NCBI RefSeq assembly: GCF_963259705.1
Contig: NC_081850.1
Location: 38,649,167-38,713,166, forward strand
DNA length: 64,000 bases
From: Myotis daubentonii
Taxonomy: Eukaryota > Chordata > Mammalia > Chiroptera > Vespertilionidae
Direction of reading: 5' to 3'
The position numbers and the translations under genes are program-made. The notes beneath the pieces are model-generated. The model had not been told where the DNA came from. It did not search any database and saw nothing but the letters and a program-made list of their open reading frames with translations. Every line of letters begins with the position of its first letter. Within the stretch, counting starts at the first letter, position 1. Below are positions 10,158-21,195 of the stretch, in pieces.

Positions 10158-10910
10158 TCCTATGTAGTAAAAGGGTAATATGCCTCCCAGCACCGGGATC
10201 AGCGGAGCCGCGAGGCCTCCCAGCACCGGGATCAGCAGAGTCGAGAGGCCTCCCGGCACTGGGATCAGCGCAACAGGGGGCAGCGCCCAAACCCCCTGAT
10301 CGCCCTGCTCTGTGTGTGACGGGGCGGTGCCCCAACTCCCCTATCGGCCCTACTCTGTGAGTGACAGGGGGGAGCTCCTCAACCCCCTGAAGGGCCCTGC
10401 TCTGTGCATGACAGGGGGGAGCTCCCCAACCCCCTGATCGACCCTGCTCTGTGCGTGACAGGGGGGAGCTCCCCAACCCCCCTGATGGGCCCTGCTCTGT
10501 GTGTGACAGGGTAAGGAGCCCCAACCCCCCTGATGGGCCCTGCTCTGTGCGTGACAGGTGGCAGCGCCCCAACCCCCGGATTGGCCCTGCTCTGTGCGTG
10601 ACAGGGGGTGGCGCTGCAACCTCCCCATCGACCCTGCCTTGAGTGTGACAGGGAGCGGTGCCCCAACCCCCCAATCGGCCCTACCCTGAGCGTGACTGAG
10701 GGTGGCATCGCAACCTCCCAATCAGCCCTGCTCTGAGCCCAACCAGGGGCTGCACCTAGGGATTGGGCCTGCTCTCTGCCACCCGGGAGCAGGCCTAAGC
10801 CAGCAAGGCGTTATCTCCCGAGGGGTCCCAGACTGCGAGAGGGCACAGGCCAGGCTGAGGGACACCTCCTTCCCCCCGAGTGCACAAATTTTTGTGCACC
10901 GGGCCTCTAG
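10158..10910 (+). mobile_element. Helitron unit with internal minisatellite, head-to-tail with the previous one
   Basis: It begins tcctatgtagtaaaagg directly after the preceding unit's gcctcta. It ends with the imperfect palindrome tgcacaaatttttgtgca and cgggcctctag, with CTAG at 10907-10910, followed by T. No transposase is encoded. Confidence 0.82.
10190..10740. repeat. Two minisatellites inside a Helitron
   Basis: First come three copies of a roughly 33-bp unit built on cagcaccgggatcagc (10190-10265). Then follow about eight copies of a 55-60-bp unit built on ccctgctctgtg-gtgacagg and ccccaaccccc. The second array creates open frames of over 100 residues in several minus-strand frames; these are not genes. 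Confidence 0.88.
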
Positions 10911-11291
10911 TATATATATAAAAGTCTAACGACCGAATGACTGGTTGACCAGTCGCTATGATGCGCCCTGACCACCAGGGGGCAGACGCTCAATTCAGGA
11001 GCTGCCTCCTGGTGGTCAGTGCACTCCCACAGCTGGAGCTCCGCTCAGCTCACTGATGGGCGCCAGATGCCGAGCTCACAGCTGATGAGCACCACTGCTG
11101 CTGCTGCGGCAGTGTGAGCCTCTCCCAATTGGGACTGACTGGGCACAAGCCCACATCAGGTGTAGTGGGGCCAGAATGAGTGGGAGCAGCAGGCAGGAGT
11201 GGCAGTTGGACTGCCAGTTTCGGCTGATCCTCGCAGGCCACTCTGAGGGACCCTACTGGTGCACGAATCTGTGCACCGACCGGGCCTCTAG

Positions 11292-11545
11292 TTTTATATG
11301 ATTCCATTCATATGAAATTTTCAGAATAGATAAATCCATATAGGTAGAAAGTACATTCGTGGTTTCCACAGGCTAGAGGGAAGGAAAAATAAGGAATGAG
11401 TAATAATGGATGTGGATTTCCTTTTGGGATGATGAAAGATTCTAGAAATAGATAATGGTAATAGTTGCACAACTTTGTGACTGTGCTAGAAACCTGAGTT
11501 GTACTAAAAGGGTGAATTTTATTATATGTAAATTATATCCAAGAT
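11292..11545 (+). mobile_element. L1 3' end, right part of the interrupted element
   Basis: It continues the L1 from 9620: atgattccattcatatg, aggctagagggaagg, ttgtactaaaagggtgaa and an AT-rich end. A related L1 end is seen at about 39700-39970. Confidence 0.8.
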
Positions 11546-11640
11546 TAACTTCCAGATATCATTCTCATTAGAATGGAATAAATGAAATATTCCACATACC
11601 AAGAAAACCTCATTAACTCACTCAGTGGTAAAATGATTCT

Positions 11641-11975
11641 TTTAAAAAAATTTTTATCTTTATTGTTGAAAGTATTACAAATGACCTTTTTTTTTTACCC
11701 CCATTGGTCTCCTCCACCTCACCCCTGCTCCATCCCCCTTTCACCTTCACTACATTATTGTCTGTGTGCATGGGTTATATATATGCATATAAGTTCTTTG
11801 GTTAATCACTCTCTCCCCCCCTCTCCTACTCCTCCCCCCCCCCCCCCCTCTGAAATTTGTCAGTCTGTTCCATGCTTCTATGTCTCTGGATCTATTTTGC
11901 TCATCAGTTTATTTTGATCCTTAGATTCCACATATGCATGAGAACATGTGATACTTTATTTCTCTAATTGAAATA
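11641..11975 (-). mobile_element. L1 3' UTR-like fragment (minus)
   Basis: Reverse orientation: tttattgttgaaagtatt, then a C-rich cacctcacccctgctcc stretch with poly-C at 11834-11848, then gattccacatatgcatg. This wording is typical of L1 tails in bats. Exact ends are uncertain. Confidence 0.6.
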
Positions 11976-12829
11976 ACTCCCCCAAAATGTTATTGATTTG
12001 TTCTAGAATAGCAATTTTATTAGTGACAGTCTAAGGTAAGGCACCATCCTGGTATCAATATCTCTCATTCTTCATTTTCTAAAACTTCTTTAAAACATAC
12101 CATGTTCCTTCTGGTTCAATTCAGCTCTAATATGACCACAAGATATACTCTGACACTGAAGCTACAAGCAAGGGTGACAAAGAGTTTCAACTCAACTGCC
12201 AACTCAGATTGATTAGTTGTGTTAGAGAGATCCTGCGGCTGTGTCCAGACTGAGCAGAGAAGGAAATGTAGTGATTAATAAAATCTGTCTTTAGCTTGGC
12301 AGTAGCAATAGAGCTGCACACCACTTGGGCTAGTCATTTTATCAAGGAAAAAGTGTTATACTGCCGGTAGATGCAAAATCAGTTGGGTAGATAACTCTTT
12401 GGATGGATCATAATGCAGCCAGTAGGCACATTCACACAGCATGGCCTAAAAATGAATTTGAGACCTGTAATTTACGTGCAAAGTCCCAAAATTTGGAAAT
12501 AGTCAACATTTATAGCTGAGATGTCAAGAGCACTCAATAAATAGCACTAACTTTCTTACTGTATAATATCCAGGTATTTTAAATAACACGTTTTATACAG
12601 TGTTCGCTCTCAAAGGTTCTTAACATGAGAGCATTAGCATATCCTTATAATAAAATCTGATATAGTAAGAGAGAATGTCAAGAGAGATTTTTTTATGACA
12701 TTCACTGAAAACTCACGATAGTCACCAGAATGTGGACTCTGTAAGCCTGCACACATTAACTTGAGCGTTGCCTCCCAGTAGAACTGTCTCCTCCTTCCTT
12801 TACTTGCAATAGAAGCCTGCTCTTTCTTT

Positions 12830-13052
12830 TTTTTTTTTTTTAAATTTATTTTATTGATTTTTTACAGAGAGGAAGGGAGAGGGATAGAAAGTTAGAAACA
12901 TAGATGAGAGAGAAACATCGACCAGCCACCTCCTGCACACCCCCCATTGGGGATGTGCCCGCAACAGAGGCACGTGCCCTTGACTGGAATCGAACCTGGG
13001 ACCTTTCAGTCCGCAGGCCGACGCTCTATCCACTGAGCCAAACCGGTTTGGC
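12830..13052 (-). mobile_element. VES SINE, full length (minus)
   Basis: It has a complete reverse VES, with A-tail complement at the left and the tRNA-like head (gagccaaaccggtttggc) at the right. It is flanked by the exact 14-bp duplication cctgctctttcttt at 12816-12829 and 13053-13066. Confidence 0.95.
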
Positions 13053-13084
13053 CCTGCTCTTTCTTTGACAGATAAGAGGTGTCT

Positions 13085-13175
13085 AGAAAACAGTTTGGCA
13101 GCTCCTCAAAAATGTAAATACAGAGTTATCGTATGTGCTAACAATTCCACTCTTAGACATACACCTATGAGTCCT
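13085..13175 (+). mobile_element. Small L1 ORF2 fragment
   Basis: gtttggcagctcctc, aaaaatgtaaatacagag and caattccactcttagac repeat the L1 text found at about 9280-9350 and in the same order. Truncated on both sides. Confidence 0.7.
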
Positions 13176-13198
13176 GTTTCTCTGTCGCATGTGGTAGA

Positions 13199-13372
13199 AC
13201 AGTGGTTCTCTAATTGTGGTCCCAGACCAGCAGCATATGCATCACCTTCTCAGAAATGCGGTCTGTTAGAAATGCAGCCTCACCACAAACCTGCCCTCTA
13301 GCAGTGTGCCCAGCAATCTGTGTTTGTCCAGTGACTCTGGGCTCTAGTTTGAAAGCCGCTGCTGTGAGTTCC
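13199..13372 (+). mobile_element. MER5-type hAT fossil
   Basis: Landmarks are cagtggttctctaattg, cagaccagcagcat, tgttagaaatgcagcc and cccagcaatctgtg in MER5A/B order. Old and non-coding. Confidence 0.7.
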
Positions 13373-14399
13373 CTTCTAGAATGGGAAAAGGCAGAAGGGA
13401 GTAAGAGAACAAGAGAAGTTGGGGATGTGGGCCTCGGTTAGCAGCAAAGTTGGCATGTGATGTGAACCTCCAAGGACCTCTCCTATACCCCGTGTGCCAA
13501 CTCCATATTTACTCAGTAAAGGTTTGAGGTGCTCCAAGGATCTCCCCTAATCCTCAGCCCCACCCCACCCCACCACCAGACTGCTCAGATGTAGTAGAGG
13601 AGTGGGAAAGGAGAATGGCACGTCTACATTCCCTCATGTTAAAATGAAGCAGTATTATTCAAAAAAGGATTGGCATCAACACCCCGTAGCTAGTAAACGC
13701 GTGTGAAGACATAGAACTGTACCTGGTTCCTAGTGACTGTTCACTGTATATAGGAGGTAATGGTGTTGGTGACGAATAGGGCAAAGGCCAAATTTCTCCA
13801 CAGAGGGTGCCTGGGTTGGCATCTAGAAGTAGTTGCTGTTTGCACCCAGTGGGTGGTGGTTATGTTAAGATGACTGCCAGCTGGAGGTAGGCCTTGATCT
13901 TGAAACCCTTCAGAGGCAAGTGAGGCTCCCTGAAGACAATGCCCTCACAGTGCCTCAACTGTGAGTATGGTCATTAGCTGAGGGGCTGCTGGCCTGTCGG
14001 TACTTGCCGCAGAAACAAGGATCCTGGCTGGAATTGGCATCTGGGGCAACAAGCATTGTAGGACAAACATCAAGCGAAGCAATGAGACATTTCAGGGCCT
14101 TTGTAATAAGAGTTCAGTGTTGTGAATCCCAAGGGGTGGAGTGGATGGTCACATGACAGCAGTTTAGATGTTGGCCACCGAATGTGGAACCTCTGAGCAA
14201 GCTTGGGAGTCTGCAGGCCAGAAAGGCAGTGGGTTTCTGAGACCCACAGGCAGATCAGATCACTGCTATAGGAAGCTGATGACCAGAGTTGGATTTGGAA
14301 GTTTCCAGTTAGGGTTCTTGGTTCCAATCCTTTTTTTCCCCCCATGGAAGTGCTGCTCAATATCCTGGTGTGGGCAGTAGAGCACCACTTGTCAACATT

Positions 14400-14566
14400 G
14401 GAATATAGGAGGAGGAGGGAAGTGAGATGGAGAGAGGAAAGGGAAAGGTGAAGGGGGAGGAACAGGAAGAGGAAAAGGAAAGGAGAAGACAGAGAGAAGA
14501 GGGGACAGGGAAAAAGGAAAAAGGAGAGAGTGAGGAAGGGGTAGAAGGGATGCAGGAGAAGGAAAT
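14400..14566. repeat. Purine-rich low-complexity tract
   Basis: The + strand is almost entirely G and A for about 165 bp. It produces spurious open frames on both strands and could form triplex DNA. Confidence 0.9.
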
Positions 14567-14868
14567 AATGATTGCTAGTCCCAGAGTACACACTGCTTTC
14601 CTTGCCCTGTCTTACGTGTTTTGCATGCGCTTCTCATTTGGTTATCATAACGATGACATTGGGTAATGGAAGAGCCTAGAGACTCTTAAGGAGAGACTTA
14701 TTTCTAATGAAAAATTGGTTACAATGAACTTTTTCTGCCCAGGCCCCAACATCTGAGGGAACCAAGTCAATTCAATCTACTAAAATGATGCACGTTAAAT
14801 GCAGTTGAATCATTAGGAATGAGAGGAAGCTATGGAAGAAGAAGGCTGAGTTTAAAATGGTCTTGGGT

Positions 14869-15088
14869 TCCGAAACCGGTTTGGCTCAGTGGATAGAGCG
14901 TTGGCCTGCGGACTGAAAGGTCCCAGGTTCGATTCCGGTCAAGGGCATGTACCTGGGTTGCGGGCACATCCCCAGTGGGAGATGTGCAGGAGGCAGCTGA
15001 TCGATGTTTCTCTCTCATCGATGTTTCTAACTTTCTATCTCTCTCCCTTCCTCTCTGTGAAAGATCAATAAAATATATTAAAAAAAAT
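14869..15088 (+). mobile_element. VES SINE, full length
   Basis: It has an intact tRNA-derived head (A box tggctcagtggatag, B box ggttcgattcc), VES body and A-rich tail. The 15-bp duplication aaaatggtcttgggt lies at 14854-14868 and 15089-15103. Among the least diverged copies in the window. Confidence 0.96.
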
Positions 15089-15560
15089 AAAATGGTCTTG
15101 GGTATTCTCCTTATTCATGCTGTTCCTCCTGATTCTGAAGCCCCTTTGCCTGGGTTCTCAAACTCATATGCATATGGGGGCCAGGAAAATAAATGAAGTG
15201 TGCAAAGTGAGCCTGGTATACGGTGATTACAGGAAATAGACACTTGGCTTAAATGTCAGGAGGTAATAGGGAGGAGTAGGAATTATGACAAAATGGAGCC
15301 TATGTGCCACGCTCTGAAGAGGCAGCACCACTCAGCTCCAGCCTGTTGCTGTCGTGTGCCATGTGTAAGTGGGCACAGTGTTGCTGGACCTCCTAATTTG
15401 CACAAGAAGACAGAGATCTATTGACCAGGCAACATTAAAGGGGCTAATGAATTGCACCTGTTGGCTGTATCTGTCCTCAGATAGACTGGTCTACAGTTGT
15501 GTCTTTTCCTGAGTTGGCAACAGAAGCTTGATCTCTTCCCTATGTTCCTTTCTCTTCCAG

Positions 15561-15832
15561 GCCATTACATTTATGTGGACACCTCCTTTGCCAAGCAGGG
15601 GGATAAAGCCCTGCTGCTGAGTTCTGACTTACAGGCTGAGGAATGGAGCTGCCTCCGATTGGTCTACCAGATAGCCACGTCTTCAGGGTCTCCATCAGCT
15701 CCCAGCCAGCTGAACCTCTACGTGAGATTCGAAGATGAAAGCTTTGATCGATTGCTTTGGTCAGCTAATGAACCTTCGGACAGCTGGCTCATCGCCAGCC
15801 TGGATTTGCAAAACACTTCCAAGAAATTCAAG
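15561..15832 (+). CDS. MAMDC2: MAMDC2 exon, second segment of MAM domain 1 (probably exon 3)
   Basis: This 272-nt exon begins after a pyrimidine-rich acceptor (tctcttccag) and ends at donor gtacgt. It enters in phase 1: the two bases gc complete a glycine codon whose first g comes from an exon upstream of the window. It exits in phase 0. The translation starts HYIYVDTSF and runs through EEWSCLRLVYQ to SKKFK. This is the central beta-sandwich part of a MAM domain, with the conserved Cys-Leu-x-x-x-Tyr strand. An N-T-S glycosylation sequon sits near its end. It matches what I recall of MAMDC2, a secreted extracellular-matrix protein with four MAM domains, reported as a proteoglycan. The open frame upstream of 15561 is intron read-through and is not coding. 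Confidence 0.96.
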
Positions 15833-17128
15833 GTACGTGGAATTGAGGAGGCAGGTGCAGGGCTTCTCGGTGGCTTCGTGCTATTCTGAGGTCTTCTGAA
15901 ACTGCCGCCATTGAACTTAGTTTTCTTCTGTGTTAGTATGTGATGTTTTGTAGAAGATGCATCAGAGAAGAATGGTAGAAATGGAAATTAATATTTTGTT
16001 TATTCCTTAAAGGAGCTTTCTAGTGTTCTTTTCTGTTTAAATGGGACTTCAGCACAAATCTAAATGGAGCTTAAACCAAGTTCTTCAATGGAAATTTATC
16101 TTCTAATGGGCTTTAAGAGCACATTCTCATTTCTTATCATTTAGTTTCATTCTACTAAGTGGAGTGTGGTATATGTTTACGTTTTTTTCCTAATGCTTTG
16201 TTTGCTATAAATTTTAAACAAAGCATTAACCATCATAAAAGGAAAACTGAAAATACTTTGAAAGAGGAAAACTACTTAAAGGACATGCTCTGATTCCTTT
16301 TTAAAAATGGAAGTTGTTCCATCAGAACAACTTGGAAAAGGACAGTAGAAAATGTAAGATTAAATTGGATGTGCATTGAAGTAGGGAAGGGGGATGGGAT
16401 CTTGATTCACTTGGCCATAAAGTGTTCTATTTAGTGAGAATATGTCATGGAGGATGCAAAGGAGGCTTCATGAAAATGCCCTCCATTTCTAATCCCCTTT
16501 TCAATGTCCTATCCCTTCCACTTCTTCAAAGAGGTTTGAAATACTATACTCTCCTCTACCCTCTGTCTTCTGGTACCTCTCCATCAGGCAGTAGGGGGGT
16601 CGAGGGAAGGAGTATTGAGGGTCTCAGTTCCCTATTTCACAGTATCCTCCTAACAGCATATCAGACCCTAAATCTACCAACATAGTTGCAAAATATTGGG
16701 CTAAAATCACCTAAGGAAAAGCAAATACTTTCAGAAATAGGACCAAATGTGAACCTATAACAGTGCTTAAAATCAGCCTCATAAATTGTCATGCTTCTAT
16801 CTGTTCTTTGTGTGAAATTTTCAAGTTTTTCAGCAATAGAGAAACGATAAGTTCATTGATTTGAGCCTCCTCCATCTCATGCAGAGATCGCCCATCACTA
16901 AGCAGATTATGCTTCCTACCTTCTTCTCCAGGGTCTTTTTTCCTCTTAAGACTCTACCCTCTGTTCCTGGTCAGTCTCAGAATGGAGTTCCCTAGAGACA
17001 TAAGCTCTCCTTCCCATCCACAGCCAGTTGGTGTAACCGCAAGCACTGGCTTAGGATAACAGTGGAAGAGAGCTGACTCTGAGATTTTATTGGACATCTT
17101 GCTCCCCTCAAAGTTCTGAGTATATATG

Positions 17129-17174
<46 letters not shown>

Positions 17175-17352
17175 TTTTAATAAAGTCCATCATGAAATTG
17201 GCATCCAATATCAATTAGCTGAGACAAGCAATCTCATTTTGCCTTGAATTGCTGAAAGCTGTTGGAAAGCTTTCGGCGAATAGCTGAAATACTGAACCAA
17301 GAGAACATGCCATTTTGAAGTCTAACTCCCTTTCCCCCCATATGTTGTGCAG
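15833..17352 (+). other. MAMDC2: MAMDC2 intron, 1.5 kb
   Basis: Donor gtacgt, acceptor ag at 17351-17352. It holds a (CA)n microsatellite near 17133-17171 and otherwise AT-rich unique sequence. I recognise no other gene or young repeat. Confidence 0.9.
17133..17171. repeat. (CA)n microsatellite
   Basis: Uninterrupted CA repeat in the intron 180 bp upstream of the exon at 17353. Confidence 0.95.
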
Positions 17353-17437
17353 GTTTTAATAGAAGGTGTGCTGGGACTGGGAAACACAGCCAGCATTGCA
17401 CTCTTTGAAATCAAGATGACAACCGGCTACTGTATTG
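17353..17437 (+). CDS. MAMDC2: MAMDC2 exon, closing segment of MAM domain 1 (probably exon 4)
   Basis: This 85-nt exon has acceptor tgttgtgcag and donor gtaagt, entering in phase 0 and leaving in phase 1. It encodes VLIEGVLGLGNTASIALFEI followed by KMTTGYCI and the first base of a glutamate codon. The pattern is the typical MAM ending: an exposed hydrophobic strand, the aliphatic 'ALFEI' strand in place of the common 'A-L-D-D-I', then the last domain cysteine. It continues in frame from the exon ending at 15832 and into the one starting at 20584. It is too short to show as a long ORF and was found by reading the intron for the expected MAM ending. Confidence 0.95.
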
Positions 17438-18779
17438 GTAAGTGGGTTTCATTTTCATTGTATCAGAACGTGGATCTTTTCTAAAATCCCCTCTTGCCGG
17501 AGGAAATTGGATCCGTCCTAAAGGGGCTAAATTGTGCAGAGTAGTTAAAATTCTTTGCTAGTTCACTAGAATGGTCTATTTTGTTTCTCTGTCTTTAGCT
17601 TGGGAAGGCTCATTAGAGTTTGCCTGGACTGGCTGGATTAATGAAAGACAAGTAGATGCAGCAAATGTAACCTGAGTTGCTGCCTTAACCTCAACATATT
17701 CTAATGAAAATAATTGCCAGTTTTCTGCGAACTCAGCGTTGGTTGCATTTGCCAGAAAAGCAGGCATCGTATTACCTCCTTTCCTCACTTTGCTCTCCTG
17801 CACCCCATTGCCTGTCTTTATAATCACAATTTTCCCTTTGATGCCACTTGAGCTGGGTTGGCTGGATGCCTCTTACGTGTCAGTTCTGAGAAGGTGTAAA
17901 GAGAAGACATAGTCCATGTCCTGTGGTCGCCCACCTTCTACTTGCCCGCCCCTGAAGCTATTTCTACATTTGATAAATATGGCCGGAGAAAGGCAAGCTA
18001 TGCAGCAGAGGTGCAGGGGGAGGAGAGGAAATCTGAGAGGACTGAATTCAGTAGAGATGCATTTGTGCTGGGGTTTCAAGAAGAAGTGGAACTTAGTCAA
18101 GTAAAGGTGCTGGATAGGAAGACTCCAGTAGAAGAAAGCCCAGGGCCTGCTCAGGCAAAGGCAGGAAACAGAGCAGGGCATTTGAAGCGAGAACCAGGCC
18201 TGCTAAGGGAGTTGGTTACGGAAGAGTCTGGATTCAGGCTGTGGAGCTTGGATTCATGAATTACGTGGTTGGGAGGTGCTGAATCTCAATCTTCAGGGGA
18301 GGAGTCTCCAACTGTGGTTTTCAGATGATGACTCTGGCTGCCACATGGAAAATTGAGTTAGAAGCAAGGAAAATACAAAAGAGGTAGGAAAACCCCTAAA
18401 AGTGATTGTGACATTACAGGGGGAAGCATAATGAGGGTTTCAAATTGGGGTTGACAGTGGAATAGGAAAACTGGTAGATTTGAGCGACTTTTCAGCACTG
18501 ACAATACTTGGAGGCTGATTGTCTGTGGAGAGGAAGAGAAAGGAAACTCAAAGCCCATTATGAACACAAAAGAGCCTTTGCTAATTCTCTGAATCTTACT
18601 TCTCTTTTGACTTTCCAATGATGACGCTAATGCAAGTAAAGAAAACAGACTGAGAATGTGACCATTTTCTGAAGAAAGTGCATTTAGACCCAAGCTCCCT
18701 TCCTTGGACCTCTCTGTAGCTCTCATCTGGTGGCTGCATGGGCCTTAGACAGCCAGCTGGCTCCTCAGACACTCCTGGC

Positions 18780-19200
18780 GGAGCACCGCCTGCTGGCTCA
18801 GTCAATGCACGGAGCCCCACAGCCTCTGTTTTATCACCTGTAAAATGGGGATAAAGTGCTTCTCTCAGGATTATGGTGGGCACTAATGAGATCATGGATA
18901 TGATGGTGATTTGTGTTGGTGCTGGACACTCAAAAAATGTTCATTTATGTTCTTCAAGTCACTTGATGGCTTGTACTTTGTTTAAAACACAAAAGGAGAG
19001 CCAATACTTTGATCTTGTTAAACTTATGCACACACTCTCACCTCTCCTTTCTTTCTGTGCCTCTCTTTGCTTCTCACAGTTCCTCATCCGGAAAATGAGG
19101 TTAATAATAGTGTCTACCTCATGGGGTTGTTTTGAGGATTCAATAAGTCAACTCATATAAAGTGCTCAGAAAAATGCCTGGCACATTGAGGAATATTTTG
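18780..19200 (+). repeat. Two MIR SINE fragments
   Basis: The first (about 18780-18950) contains cctgtaaaatggggata and tgctggacactc. The second (about 19060-19200) contains ggaaaatgaggttaata, ctacctcatggggttg and tgcctggcacattg. Both are divergent and in the same orientation. Confidence 0.7.
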
Positions 19201-20219
19201 CTTTTTATTTTACTCTGCGTCAGTCTTTGGCACTGAATGTTGAGTGTTGGTTAGCAGATGCTGCAGTGGAAACGTTGCTAATGAAAATCTTAAAATTTTT
19301 CAGTGCCTGCCTATGTAAAAACACATTGATAACTATATCAGTCAAGGTCATGGCAGGAAAGTGGAAACAGACAGTATATTCAACCTGAGTAATTTGAGAA
19401 AAGGTCAGCAAGAAACTACAGAAGTGTGAGTGGGTAAAGGAAACTGGCGAGGGAGGGTGCGGTAATCCAAGACCAGTAACAATGATGACTCATGAACTGT
19501 TACCAGCTTTAGATCTGAAGGGGTAGCAGAACTGGAGACAGTGGCTCTGTGGTGAGACCTACTTGAGAAGAGCAGAGGACACAGCCAACCCATGGAGGCC
19601 TGGCAGGCAAGGAGGGCACTGGAGGAGTAAACAGTCCCAACCTCATTCTCCTCCTACCTTCCCGTGGTTGAATCCAACAGGAAGCCAGAAGGCAGGGGAG
19701 CCCGTGGATGCAATCCATTCAAGTCAACCTCTGGAGGCCAGAATGGAGTGCAAAAAAAGGGTGTGGACCTGAAGGGGCCAATGGGAGGTGACCAGCACAA
19801 TCACACTTCATATTTTTAATTGATGATTAGTGGGGTCAATGGAAGCACTGGCTTGTGAGTTTCTTGTCCCTACTAAAGGAGTCTGTTGACTGGCAACAGT
19901 GTAAACATGTCAATGCCACTACAAGCGGGGAGAGGGTCTCTTTATCTTGTGTCTCTTCTCTACTCAGTAGCTTTAGAAGGACACAGAGCCTAGGATATCC
20001 CTGCCCTGCCTATTTCATCTAACTAGGTTCTTGTTTACTAAAATAAGCAGAGGACTTTAGCATTAGGAAAGATGCCCCTTAGCTCTGGGTATTTTGTCCA
20101 CCATCATGAGAGAAGTAAATAGAAAACTGGGCTACCAGGTGCAAGAAAAAATAGACAATAAAATTCCTGGAGCCAAGAGCATAGCCCTATAGTGCTTTGA
20201 AACAGGATGGCTGATATAA

Positions 20220-20400
20220 ATGTCTGGCTTGTACCAGGCCCCAGTCATGAGCGTGGCATTGTGCTGGGAGCTGTCCCACTTACAACAGCCCAATAAGGTG
20301 GGAATGTTGCTCCCCTTTCACATAAGAAGAAATGTTGGCTAAGGGGGTAGTAAGACACTCTGCATGCAAGAAGGTTAGTAAGTGGAAGAACCACAGTCCA
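20220..20400 (-). repeat. MIR SINE fragment (minus)
   Basis: Reverse MIR wording: gcattgtgctgggagc, ctcccctttcacata and gttagtaagtggaagaacc. Confidence 0.55.
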
Positions 20401-20583
20401 AAGGGGCAATGATGAATGGCAGTCTCAGTTCATTACAGGATCTCTCTCTTCTTGACTGGTATTGACCAGGGATCCTGATACAACATTCCAGTAGACAAAG
20501 GGAGTGAGAAACATACTTTGATATCTAAGAGAAAACTTTGCAGTACATCTCCATGAGATATGTTTTTATTTCTCTTCTGCCAG

Positions 20584-20721
20584 AATGTGATTTTGAAGAA
20601 AATCATCTCTGTGGCTTTGTGAACCGCTGGAACCCCAACGTGAACTGGTTTGTTGGCGGAGGCACTAGTCGGAATTCCCACTCCGTTCTTCCCCAGGATC
20701 ACACGTTCAAGAATGAACTGG
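20584..20721 (+). CDS. MAMDC2: MAMDC2 exon, opening segment of MAM domain 2 (probably exon 5)
   Basis: This 138-nt exon follows a strong polypyrimidine acceptor (ttctcttctgccag), ends at donor gtgagc, and is phase 1 at both ends. The split glutamate codon is followed by CDFEENHLCGF, the diagnostic MAM start (Cys-x-Phe-Glu...Cys). A tryptophan-rich strand, NPNVNWFVGGG, comes next, then PQDHTFKNEL. It ends on the first base of the glycine that the next exon completes. It starts the second MAM module; the exons at 28854 and 32563 complete it. A symmetrical phase 1-1 exon could be skipped without a frameshift, though skipping would destroy the domain. Confidence 0.96.
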
Positions 20722-21180
20722 GTGAGCTGGGGACATGAACTCCTTTCCCCATGATAACTTTCTGCCATCTCTTCCCACCCCCTGCATTGACCTAACTGTG
20801 GCTCTGTCAACAGAGAAGAGAGGAGAGAGGAAGGTGAGTAGGGTCCCCAAAACCTGGTAGAAGAGTAGGAAAGCACAAGCTGTACGATGAAGACAAACTG
20901 CAGACATGAGAGCTGTAGCTAAGGGAAGGGCCACCTAGTTAAAGGCTTTTCTTCACTTATGACCTGGCCTTGCAGTTTTCACATTTCCGTATGCATTATG
21001 CTTTACGTTCTTAACTATTTGTTGTTCAGAACTTCTTATTTCTAAAGACCAGGTTGGAATTATCTTAGGTGACTTTTCACTAAAAATAGATCAAATAATG
21101 GAAGCAAGTCCTTAAGAACATGTCCAGTGGCAGTGAGATGAGCTGAGACCAATGATTAATCCTGAATGTGGTGTGCAGCA

Positions 21181-21195
21181 GGGCCCCCTAGTGGC
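21181..21195 (-). promoter_or_regulatory. CTCF-like motif
   Basis: gccccctagtggcc is the reverse complement of a close match to the CTCF core (ccactagggggc). It lies in unique intron sequence, not in a recognised repeat. A motif match only; binding is not shown. Confidence 0.4.

Larger units (their letters stand above)
9621..11291 (+). mobile_element. Outer HeliBat Helitron (segments 9621-9626 and 10911-11291)
   Basis: Joining tctata (9621-9626) to tatatataaaagtctaac (from 10911) restores a Helitron 5' end starting with TC after an A. The 3' end is gcaccgaccgggcctctag, with CTAG at 11288-11291 followed by T. Removing it joins L1 sequence aaagggtaca to ttttatatgattcc, which reads as continuous L1. 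It carries a CTCF-like motif at 10972-10986. Confidence 0.75.
17438..20583 (+). other. MAMDC2: MAMDC2 intron, 3.1 kb
   Basis: Donor gtaagt, acceptor ccag. Contents are old: an L2-like fragment near 18040-18350, two MIR fragments near 18780-18950 and 19060-19200, and a reverse MIR fragment near 20220-20400. No young insertion is visible. Confidence 0.88.

Noticed and set aside
10051..10721. Minus-strand open frames of 207, 123 and 109 residues
   Set aside because: They are proline/serine/glycine repeats produced by reading the 55-60-bp Helitron minisatellite in three frames. No start context and no family likeness.
14070..14591. 173-residue open frame on the minus strand
   Set aside because: Half of it is Ser/Leu/Phe/Pro text from the purine tract at 14400-14566 read in reverse; other frames there are open too.
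15833..15889. Open-frame extensions past exon donors (also after 29110, 39387 and 42380)
   Set aside because: Each begins at a good GT donor and continues into non-conserved sequence; the next exon restores the expected protein.
16954..17214. Minus-strand frame with a valine/cysteine run
   Set aside because: Generated by the CA microsatellite at 17133-17171.
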